From the NCBI RefSeq assembly GCF_000003605.2, contig NW_003145796.1, positions 98,101 through 118,290 of the forward strand: 20,190 nt of DNA, read 5' to 3'. The translations under genes and the position numbers were made by a program. A model generated the notes under the pieces. It searched no databases, was not told where the DNA came from, and saw only the letters and a program-made list of their open reading frames with translations. Origin of the DNA: Saccoglossus kowalevskii (taxonomy: Eukaryota > Hemichordata > Enteropneusta > Harrimaniidae). Below are positions 10,465-18,998 of this stretch, piece by piece (the stretch's first letter is position 1; each line of letters opens with the position of its first letter).

Positions 10465-10752
10465 ATGACCCAACATTTTTCAATTCAGTTTCAAGACTTC
10501 GTTATCATATGTGCACATTGTTCGTCTTTCACGCGCTACAACGTTCTATGGTTTAGTGGGGACGCTGTTATTGAGATTGACGCTATTCTGCACCAGATGC
10601 ATGCTTATTTACTGAACCGCATCCCTGCTCCTAACCCACCAAAAAAGTATAAACAATGCCAAGCAGAAAACAATGCAGAAATTATGAATTTCCTAGTTAA
10701 AATGCATGATAGCAAAAAGAGTCTACTTGAAAAATTAATTGACAAACTATAA
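10465..10752 (+). CDS. hypothetical 95-residue protein behind a TATA box
   Basis: Open frame from ATG 10465 to TAA after 10749. The first 45 residues are mixed, with Cys and aromatic residues (VIICAHCSSFTRYNVLWF). The C-terminal half is polar: a Pro-rich turn (RIPAPNPPKKYK) then a likely amphipathic helix rich in Lys, Leu and Glu (FLVKMHDSKKSLLEKLIDKL). I do not recognise the family. It converges on the PIF/Harbinger transposase pseudogene 1.5 kb away. Harbinger elements commonly carry a second Myb/SANT-type protein with a helical tail, so a partner role is conceivable, but no SANT motif is visible. An AATAAA occurs at 11053-11058. It could be the last exon of a longer gene or a chance ORF. 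Confidence 0.35.
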   Translation: MTQHFSIQFQDFVIICAHCSSFTRYNVLWFSGDAVIEIDAILHQMHAYLLNRIPAPNPPKKYKQCQAENNAEIMNFLVKMHDSKKSLLEKLIDKL

Positions 10753-10758
10753 ATTTAT

Positions 10759-11592
10759 TTTGAAAAACAAATGAATTCAACAATGTTTACTACTGAAATG
10801 TTAAATTTATTTTAAGCTCTTGTGTGTATTTTTGTGTATTTGCATTGTTTATAAAAACAAAACTAGTTTATAATACTCTATTAGAATGACCTTGTTAAAA
10901 ATGTCATCGCCCATTATTTTCTATTTAAATTTACGATGAGAAGATTCATTTTAATTGGTACTGCATACATGTACTTTTTCATGTCACATTTCATGTTTTT
11001 TTGTTTGTATTGTATCCATTATCTTTCATTCCAATGGATGCTAAGTGAAATTAATAAATATATTACATGTAATTACAATACTTGAACTAATTTAAATCAT
11101 TAATTGCAAATATTCATACAATACTAAACTACATTTCTTTAATTAAATATCAATATATAACTTAAAACAATATTTATTCTTTAATTAAATTATTCCAAAT
11201 ATATGCCATTTTATATTAGTTATTATAGTTATACATTTTGTAACTGCTAAAAAATATAGTGTACATTTATGAAAATTGAAAACTGTTTGATTTGTATTTG
11301 TTTTTTGCAACACAAATAGAAAGTAATTTCACTCTACCGGTAATCAAAAAGTCAATTAAATTATGTAAAACAAAAATGTACACAAGAGATGCACAGAAAA
11401 CTGTTATCATGCTACCTATCAAACATTATGAAGAAGTTTAAAATATAGTTTTGGAATAAAAACAATTGTAGACAATTTGATAGGAAAGTTTATATATTTT
11501 TTTGAATAGAGCATGAAGCTAAATAAAAAAATAATTTGAATGGCATGCAATTAAATGAATGGTAACATTATGAGCTGTGTTATGCTAACTGG
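10759..11592. other. very AT-rich spacer
   Basis: Long A/T stretches, candidate poly(A) signals (AATAAA at 11053-11058) and no open frame of interest. May hold the 3' UTR of the ORF at 10465-10752. Confidence 0.5.
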
Positions 11593-11597
11593 TTTAA

Positions 11598-11711
11598 CTC
11601 TAGACTGGCGCCGTCGGGGCGATTAATTTGTTTTTGTATTTTAAATAAAATAAAAACAAATCGTGAAATGAAGGTGTTATCGAGAAATCACCCGACTGGT
11701 TGATTCTGCAG
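11598..11711 (+). repeat. left terminal inverted repeat
   Basis: Begins CTCTAGACTGGCGCCGTCGG. Pairs with 12043-12155 read on the other strand, with differences mainly at the outermost 4-5 bases and in the A-rich middle. Confidence 0.88.
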
Positions 11712-11814
11712 AAATTCATTTCTATTAAATATTCATGAGCACATATTATAATGAGGTGGGCGCGGAAATACGTGCATAATGAGGTCAACATGGTAAATGT
11801 CACACTGCAGACCC

Positions 11815-11825
11815 AACATGGCGGC
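11815..11825 (+). promoter_or_regulatory. YY1-like site AACATGGCGGC
   Basis: Perfect match to the YY1 consensus AANATGGCGGC, 47 bp upstream of the ATG of the 54-codon ORF and inside the core of the TIR element. In animal genes such sites often lie just downstream of transcription starts. Functional role is inferred from the motif and position only. Confidence 0.45.
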
Positions 11826-11872
11826 ACGCTGAAATTCGAGTTTGTCGTAGTCGTCGTTTCTAATTCATCACA

Positions 11873-12037
11873 ATGTGTAAAAAAGTAACTCGTACTAGTC
11901 GTAGAATTAAAAATAAAATCTTCTCGATCAGAGGTCAGTTGAAGAGACGTTGTGATCGGCTTAGATGGTTGTCAATTAGAACACTCATTAACATAATTAC
12001 TCGTTGGAAAATCGAAGGGTTCCTGCAATGTCGATAG
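11873..12037 (+). CDS. 54-residue, strongly basic ORF inside the TIR element
   Basis: ATG at 11873 to TAG at 12035-12037, ending 5 bp before the right inverted repeat, so it fills the second half of the core. The peptide has 17 Lys/Arg against only two acidic residues. It starts MCKKVTRTSRRIKNK and contains GQLKRRCDRLRWL and TRWKIEGF. There is no signal peptide and no recognised domain; the charge would suit nucleic-acid binding, if it is made. A YY1-like site lies just upstream. A chance ORF is quite possible at this length, and an alternative use as a first exon (AG|GTCAGT near 11931) cannot be excluded. Confidence 0.3.
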   Translation: MCKKVTRTSRRIKNKIFSIRGQLKRRCDRLRWLSIRTLINIITRWKIEGFLQCR

Positions 12038-12042
12038 AGGGC

Positions 12043-12155
12043 CATGCAGAATAAATCAGTCAGGGTGATTTCGCGCTAACACCTCCATTTCGCGATTTTT
12101 TAAATTTTATTTAAACTACAAAAACAAATTAATCACCCAGACTGCGCCAGTCTTG
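12043..12155 (-). repeat. right terminal inverted repeat
   Basis: On the minus strand it begins CAAGACTGGCGCAGTCTGGG and continues in step with the left arm to ATTCTGCATG. The outer junction is followed by TTTAA on the plus strand. Confidence 0.88.
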
Positions 12156-12700
12156 TTTAACTCCTGCATTAACTCAATTCTGTGTTGTAATGCTCCCTGG
12201 TTGTTATGTAGGTAATTTAGATGATATCTTCGCGGTATTCTTCAATAAGTTCATTCATTGAGAATGCAGATGTTATGCATAACACAGGCACTCAATGTAC
12301 CATTCACAATTAATTTCATGTCATTAGCATGAAAATCTCTCAATTTTCGAAACCTACCCTTAATTTTGCCAAAAGCTCACTCAATGGTTTGTCGGGCACT
12401 TGAGAGTTCATAATTAAATAATTTTTGTGCTCTACTCAAGGTACCACAATCACGGAAAGGTGTAAGTAATTTAACTGAAAGAGGGTAGGCACTATCACCA
12501 ACAAGATGTGTATTAGGTGGCATGATAATATTAAGAGACTCAAGGAGTGGAGAATTTCTCAAGACTCTGGCGTCATGTGTACTTCTAGGCCATCCTGCGT
12601 AAACATCAATAAACAATATTTAATAATCTGGAATTACATACTGCCTGTAGAATGATAGAGTGAAATTTCTTTCTATTTGTATATGGATCTGAATTCAAAT

Positions 12701-12713
12701 GGGGGGGGGGGGG
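12701..12713 (+). repeat. poly-G/poly-C tract inside the transposase
   Basis: Thirteen G on the plus strand, read as a Pro-coding C run on the coding strand. The frame holding AVDGAHIRIKA before it differs from the frame holding NRKKFHSIILQ after it. The tract is therefore the likely frameshift site, real or a sequencing miscount. Confidence 0.8.
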
Positions 12714-13269
12714 CTTTGATTCTAATGTGTGCTCCATCAACAGCATCCAGGATTGCACGGAGCCTTGAAATCTGATTTCTGGTGCCTGCTTCATGTGGCC
12801 ATTTGATGTACGTGGCATTAAATTTTCAACAACTACCTTCTTGATTCTTTTCCAACATGTGTGGATAGTTGAGAGTGACACTCAAATTCTATCTGCTATG
12901 TATCGGAATATTTCATTATGTGGTTAACTATAAATATTTTTATCACAATTAGTAGAGGGGTTTGTAATTAAACAGGATATTGCAGGTGGAGGGATAAAAT
13001 CATTATGTTGCAAAAGGATATGTAATTTCCAGGAAAATCTGTACTGTTCTAAACGGTTCGTGATTACAGTCAGAAACAGCTATTTTTACTGGCATTTATT
13101 TTAATTTAGTATTTTAATATATTGTGATTATGTTCACATATATTTCAAGCTGACACAACTGTAATGAAAACAACAAGTTTTATTATTTTACATATTGATA
13201 TTAATTTAATCATGGAACTTCCATGAAAACACATTATTGAGCAAATTTCAATTAATTATATAGTACTTG

Positions 13270-13911
13270 TATCAGGGGGAAATTCTTCTCCTCTGGGGTT
13301 CTCCATACGTGCCAGGGGGGAATCTCGTCTCGTCTCTTCATCGCGTCCCCTCGAGGTACGGGATCGGGAACGTCTCTTAAACTTTAGAGTCAAATAAGAC
13401 ACACACAACGAAATACGTTTCAACTCTCGTCTTAGTCGGTCAGTCGAGCACTCTATATGACACAGCGCCCTGGGGAAAAGTCCCCAAGACCATCGCAAGG
13501 CTGACTCAAGACTCTGTCCCAAGACTAGACTGTCCCAAGACTGCCCCAAGACTGCGTCTCTCCTCGTGTACTCGCCGAGACCAACTCAAAACAACTTTAT
13601 TCATTTTCAAAACCTTAACCAATTACAAAGCAGACTCTAAGGCGTGGCCTTCACACATTCAACCAATCACACTAAGTACTGGACACGTCACATCTTTTGA
13701 TTAATCGTTCACTATATTAGTAATTGCGAATACTAACTGTCAGAAATAGTAGTCCGAATAGCGACGGTTATCTCGTAATTAGTTCCAAATCACTGAACCA
13801 AGTTCCGTCCAGAACCTCGCATAGGCCTAAACGATAATAGATATAACACAGCCATTCGCAAGTAATCAGCTAATTAAGTCGATTAACAGATACACGCAAA
13901 CAATTTCATCA
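13270..13911. repeat. dispersed LTR-like repeat, copy C
   Basis: A 642 bp family member starting TATCAGGGGGAAATTCTTCT and ending TTTCATCA. It is flanked by TACTTG on both sides (13264-13269 and 13912-13917). The TATAAG box reads TATATG here, the palindrome TGGGGAAAAGTCCCCA is intact (13471-13486), and the CCAAGACT array is longest and most regular in this copy. It is inserted in the apparent intron of the Harbinger transposase, so it is younger than that element. No credible coding capacity. Confidence 0.9.
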
Positions 13912-14260
13912 TACTTGGACTAAACAACTGAAAACAAATTATTGTGACTATAGTTCCTATGATTTACAAACTAGGATGCTGAGAGACCCTATAGAACTAC
14001 ATGAGGAATAGTTAAAAAAAAACATGTACACATCAAAACTAGAAGAATTGACATGCCCTGTATCTGTTACATCAATGTGTTCCCTCGATTTATAATGCCC
14101 CATTCAAACACCGAAACACAATTTGGGACAGTTACTAAAATAAAATAAACTTACCTAAATACCACAGAAAAACCAATAACTGTTTCTCTATGATAAATGC
14201 CACTTTTCCACGCATCCCAGGCAAGTCAGGTTCAGGCAATTCGTTGCAATTATTAAGAAG

Positions 14261-15374
14261 CTATAACATAATAAAAATGGGTCTGATTTGTTTACTTCCG
14301 TTTGAGTCATAAACCTATTGTAAATTTACATAACAGCTGTAACCAATGAACGAATGTTTAAAATAATATCAATACTCGACCTTTCCAACCTAAAATGACT
14401 TTTAAAAATCATCTGGCTCATATCGCGGAACAACGGTTTCTGCGTATCCCTGGATGCGCGGAACAGCTGGATGGAAACAACAGAATGCATTGTCATTATT
14501 CATACTGAGAGCCAACATTACTTACTGAACGGTGGAAACTAACGGTGTAAATTAATCACCCGGAATTTGAGTATACTTGAGTTACAAATCAACATTTCCT
14601 CATGTGCAGACACTGCTGAAATTGGCACGAGATTTACACCTATCGGAACATTGACAATGTCACGACACGAGTTTCAAAACACATTCCTTTTCAGTAGACG
14701 AATCTTTCGCATGATCAAGTCCACGATTTTTCCAAATTTACATTTAAAATTTTGGATCAATTTGAAGTATTACATTCTCACTTACCTATCCATCATCTTT
14801 AAACTTTATTTTACCATTAACACGCAGATCGCCGCAATCCAACCGTCTGTGCTGAATAGCGCCACATGTGTTGACACAATGACTTTAATTGGATAACATT
14901 TCCGAGCATCCGAATGATTCCGAGGACGTTGCTTCCGAAGACCTGCCGAAGATAACGTTTTTTTTGTGACGTCACAGGGATAATAAGTGAAATCATAAAA
15001 TTCACTTTATGGCTCAGATATATACTGTTTTGTATGTTTTCCATCGTTTCCAACCTTCTTGAAACCATTCTAAGGCGTTCCATCCGATACAATGTGAAAC
15101 TGTTGGCTACAACATACATATGTGGGGCATTTTAGGTTCCGTGAATACCTTAGTCGTGTGCTGCGCCACCTACGGTGGTTCCGGGAACATTGCGTCCATG
15201 TCTTGTCAGTTGAAATAGCAACATTTTAATCTCATACGCTCAACATGAATGATCTTTGTTACCTTCACATTATTAGAAATGGTATCACTTATATTATTTG
15301 ATGCGTGTTTGCGGTAAAGCAACAATCGTAGTAAATATCTTATACGAACCAACCTCAATGCACAAACGATGTAC
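14261..15374. other. region upstream of the transposase exon, no firm gene
   Basis: On the minus strand there is another donor-like site, GGATAG|GTAAGTGAG (GTAAGT at plus 14780-14785), which could end an upstream 5' exon of the transposase transcript, but the candidate exon has no convincing reading frame. A CRE palindrome lies at 14967-14974. Open frames on both strands at 14567-15119 overlap and resemble no family. Confidence 0.4.
14967..14974. promoter_or_regulatory. CRE palindrome TGACGTCA
   Basis: Full CREB/ATF consensus inside the 10 bp palindrome GTGACGTCAC. One of six perfect copies in the window. No target gene is assigned. Confidence 0.4.
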
Positions 15375-16024
15375 TATCAGGGGGAAATTCTTCTCCTCTG
15401 GGGTTCTCCACACGTGTCAGGGGGGAATCTCGTCTCGTCTCTCTATCGCGTCCCCTTGGGGTATGGGATCGGGGAAGTCACTTAAGCTTTACAGTCAAAT
15501 AAGACACACACAACGAAATATGTTTCAACTCTCGTCTTAGTCGGTCAGTCGAGCACTCTATAAGACACAGCGCCTTGGGTAAAAATCCCCAAGACTATCG
15601 CAAGCTGACCCAAGACTCTTTTAGACTGCGTCAAGGCTCGCCCCAAGTCTATCCAGGACTGCGTCTGTTCTGGTGTACTCGCCAAGACCAACTAAAACAA
15701 CTTTATTCATTTTCAAAACATTAACCAATTACAAAGCAGTAAAAAGACTCTAAGGCGTAACCTTCAATCATAAAGCCAATCACACTAAGCACTGAATACG
15801 TCATATCTTTTGATTAATTGTTCACTACATTAATAACTACGGATACCAACTGTCAGAAATCGTAGTCAGAATAGCGGCGGTTATCTCGTAATTAGTTCCA
15901 AATCACGGAGTCGAGTTCCGTCCAAAATTTCAAATATGCCTAAACGATGACAGACATAACACAGCAATTCGCTCGTAATCAGCTAATTAGGTCGGTTAAC
16001 AGATACGCAAAAACAAATTCATGA
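15375..16024. repeat. dispersed LTR-like repeat, copy D
   Basis: A 650 bp family member starting TATCAGGGGGAAATTCTTCT and ending AAATTCATGA. It is flanked by ATGTAC (15369-15374) and CAGTAC (16025-16030), sharing GTAC directly. TATAAG, two CCAAT boxes and the minus-strand AATAAA are kept; the TGGGG palindrome is damaged (TTGGGTAAAAATCCCCAA, 15575-15592). Same orientation as A, B and C. Non-coding. Confidence 0.9.
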
Positions 16025-16364
16025 CAGTACTACCTAAATTCATTCCGAGAATCGTGATTATAGACGAGCACTACATCCAAGTTAGCAGACTAAATTTATT
16101 CTGTCCCGTTTCTAAACACCTGCATCTAACGGCATATAACCATAGGTATTCTAGAACACCCAATTCAGCCGTAGTACAAATCTCAGAAGAATCATCGTAC
16201 CCGGGCTTTATTTTATATAGTATATAGAATAAAAGGTTGTATTTTTCGAAAGCAAGACTGCTCTTCGATTATTGGCTAACTCCATGTTCACACATAAATA
16301 ATGTCACAAAACACCATATTGGCATATAGTAGCAATGTAATCCTCCCGACCGATGCTTCAATAT

Positions 16365-16383
16365 TATATATATATATATATAT
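16365..16383. repeat. (TA)n microsatellite
   Basis: About nine TA dinucleotides in a row, ending before TTTGCCAG. Confidence 0.85.
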
Positions 16384-18070
16384 TTGCCAGAAAGCGCCCA
16401 CTATCAAAATTATTTTCTGCATTTTTAAATTAATTTTACTGGCGAGTGTTTTAAAGTTTCAGGGGAAAATGCCTTCGTCGCACAAAATAAGTGACGGAGC
16501 GAGCTACATGCGGATTGGAGAATAATTAATTGAATTGCTTTGGCAAAATGGAATCTATGCAATACTGAGCCAAACTTTGTGACCCATAAATGAATATATA
16601 TGGGATAGCACGAAAAACAAAGTTAGGCACAGCACAAATATAGCTGGAAGAATAATATTTGTTCGACAGAGTTAGCTATTAACATATTAGTAACGTTATA
16701 TAAATCATAGTACCTGAGGAATTGCACCACATACGAGTTATTTTGTTTCATAGACTTAAAAATCGTCACCGCTTTTGTCCCATGGAAAACAATACAGAAA
16801 AACAAATTAAAAGCAATTGCAAATGCTAATTGAAACATCGGTCAAGAAATATGACATCTAATCAGATGACCATAAATTCCCTGAAGTACACTGTATATTT
16901 GCATGCAACAAACTGGCAATTTTGAAATTATAAAATAATATATTATACATACACATATACCAGATGCCATTGAAAATGTTGCTTCTATATTTGATTATTA
17001 TTTCACATAAATTAGCCTATGTTTATCACTCAACAGGTTTCAATAAAACTTGATAGTTACATAGGTGCTGTAGTTTTAGGTTTAAACATGTTTTTGATAT
17101 GTCAAAACATTTATAAGATTTAAATTAAACTTGTTGCAGACATGTTCTGAGATGTATCACATACAGCAGACTAGACATCTATATTTATAAACTGTGTGTC
17201 GCGTTGCACAGCTGTATTAGTCACCAGGCTTCTTGTTTAAAATGGTAATTTGAGATTTTCAAGTAAATTCAGATACATCATATTTCTGATTCTTGTAACT
17301 CCATTACTTTCGGCAAAGGGAGTTTTAAATAACTCACCGACGATTAAATATAAATACTAAATAGCTGTTGACTTTTCTACCCTGCACTTATGTCTTACGG
17401 GAAAATGTTATGCAGCATTGACAGCTAAGATCCTTCCTATGATCTGGTAAGCTCACCATTTACATACCCCATACTCAAACAGTATGCACGTGTTCAACTA
17501 ATTTAGATACTAGTAGTCCATTCACCATGCCATTGAAAGATTTATTGTTAAAATATCATTTTATTTCAATTTCACAAATACATTGTTTTACAAATGTTGC
17601 ATATGTTGTTGACTGTAAATCATTTTTAAATGTATTCTATGAGCGAATACTCATCTGGGCTTAGGAGAGACCCGAAGATTCTCTCACCGTTGCTGTCTTT
17701 TTTTTCTGTTTACTGACACAGGAATAATTTCATAATTATAAAATATAAATATAATTGTCACAAGTTATTCCAGTTTTTCTCTTCATGCGTTAATGAAATA
17801 TGGATAAGTATAAATAACGGAAGACATTGGTCGATGCATTCGAACATGAAACCTTTACTGTATGTAGTGAAATGATGCTGATGAACAAACATACGGCTTT
17901 GAACTCTGCCAACATGTGGATCTGTTTTATATATGAATAATAATAACAGCATAAGTCCCTGAGAGCATTGCGTGTTGTCAAATCAAGCATTGTAAAAACG
18001 ATAGCATCCGTGAAATGAATTAATATTTGGGAGTCACACGTTCTACTAAAACAGATGAAAAAACTACGTT

Positions 18071-18078
18071 TGACGTCA
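18071..18078. promoter_or_regulatory. CRE palindrome TGACGTCA
   Basis: First of three perfect CRE palindromes within 750 bp (others at 18455-18462 and 18813-18820). Spacing is 384 and 358 bp. No adjacent gene is visible. Confidence 0.35.
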
Positions 18079-18454
18079 GATGGATTATAAGTACTGCCAT
18101 ATTATCTAGATTATTAAAGCGGACACGTTCATGTGTATAACTCAAATCACCCAAACAATGAGATTTAATTTGTAAATTCGACATTTTAGAGTTAAATAAC
18201 ATTATCTCTGGTGTTGGAGAATACATTTACAATTATATATTTGTATATTTAAACTTATAAAGCATTGTCTGGTAAATCAGATAGCCGTACCCCGTATACG
18301 TAGCTTAGCTAACACCGTGCAACTCAAAATGAGCATGTTACAGATAAGAATAAAGTTAACAAGGCCCAAAATAGAATAATGAAAATGAGGGCAGAAGAAA
18401 ATACACCTTTTACCTTTTCATCAAGTAACACGCTATAGCGGAGTAAAACTAATA

Positions 18455-18462
18455 TGACGTCA
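18455..18462. promoter_or_regulatory. CRE palindrome TGACGTCA
   Basis: Second site of the 18.0-18.8 kb cluster, followed by AAATGACA, a possible extra half-site. Confidence 0.35.
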
Positions 18463-18812
18463 AAATGACATATGGGTGCCTGCTCTGTGCTGTGTCATTC
18501 GTAATAAAGAATAAAACAAATCTGGAAAACATTATTTTCGTATTGACGACAACCACAGATCATTGCAACAATGACGCAGCGGCCATTGTCCCATGTACCC
18601 ATTTATGCCACATGTTCCTCGCCACGGCCGCTAGAGGGCTATACTTGTAGAAACAGTGTTAAACAAGACTCATTAACTATTTCTTTGCCTTTTCTTTCAG
18701 TCACTTTATCAGGGTATAATCCATCCACACATTCCTGTTGACAACCATAATCTTGTACGAATCAGTAAACCCATCCCTCATAGAATTAAGAATGATTACA
18801 ACTATTTTTATC

Positions 18813-18820
18813 TGACGTCA
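18813..18820. promoter_or_regulatory. CRE palindrome TGACGTCA
   Basis: Third site of the cluster, about 180 bp before the satellite array starts. Confidence 0.35.
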
Positions 18821-18998
18821 TGAGTTTTGAGTATCAAGTGAATATCAAAGACCAATGTAGTTATCAATTTGATGAAGGTATCTATCTTTCAATGGAAGGA
18901 AGAATTTCCGATCTTCGGGTATTTTATCACACTGTGAACAAAAGAGAAGAGACAATATGGAAAAGGTGAAATTATCCATTTACATCGATATGCAGATT

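Larger units (their letters stand above)
11598..12155. mobile_element. 558 bp MITE-like element with long terminal inverted repeats
   Basis: The left arm 11598-11711 and right arm 12043-12155 are inverted copies about 85% identical by eye. Both read inward as GACTGGCGC, GATTAATTTGTTTTTGTA, TTTAAATAAAAT, GAAATG.AGGTGTTA, GAAATCACCC and ATTCTGCA. TTTAA flanks both ends (11593-11597 and 12156-12160), a probable target duplication; TTAA or TAA subsets would suit piggyBac/Kolobok-like or Harbinger-like insertion. The 331 bp core holds a YY1-like site and a short basic ORF, but no transposase, so the element would be non-autonomous. It sits 95 bp from the 3' end of a Harbinger pseudogene; relationship unknown. 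Confidence 0.88.
12251..14260 (-). pseudogene. PIF/Harbinger (HARBI1-like) DDE transposase, spliced and decayed
   Basis: Minus-strand exons 14155-14260 and 12251-12927. The 5' exon reads LPGMRGKVAFIIEKQLLVFL then WYL and ends TTTAG|GTAAGT, a strong donor. The main exon, after TTTATAG (AG at plus 12928-12929), gives NEIFRYIADR and VSLSTIHTCWKRIKKVV (helix-turn-helix), ILDAVDGAHIRIKA (first catalytic Asp), YTNRKKFHSIILQAVCNSR, FIDVYAGWPRSTHDARVL (second Asp), LVGDSAYPLS, LSSARQTIE and AFGKIKGRFRKLR, then VMHNICILNE and a stop at 12251-12253. It is inactive: TGA at 12882-12884 and 12377-12379 and frame changes near 12830, at a 13-C tract (plus 12701-12713) and near 12610. The phase across the intron is off by one base, so either an indel or a misplaced acceptor. 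The protein normally cuts and pastes the element at TWA targets. Repeat copy C sits in the intron. Confidence 0.9.
16025..18998. other. non-coding region, no gene seen
   Basis: AT-rich with short, unremarkable open frames. It contains a TA microsatellite (16365-16383) and three CRE palindromes (18071, 18455, 18813). No domain, tRNA or repeat family was recognised. Confidence 0.5.

Noticed and set aside
14549-14561. 13 bp AAATTAATCACCC identical to part of the right arm of the TIR element (12126-12138)
   Set aside because: Similarity stops abruptly on both sides, and a few 13 bp matches are expected by chance in a window of this size.
14817-15119. 100-codon minus-strand ORF
   Set aside because: No recognisable domain, it overlaps an opposite-strand frame, and splice context suggests at most a UTR.
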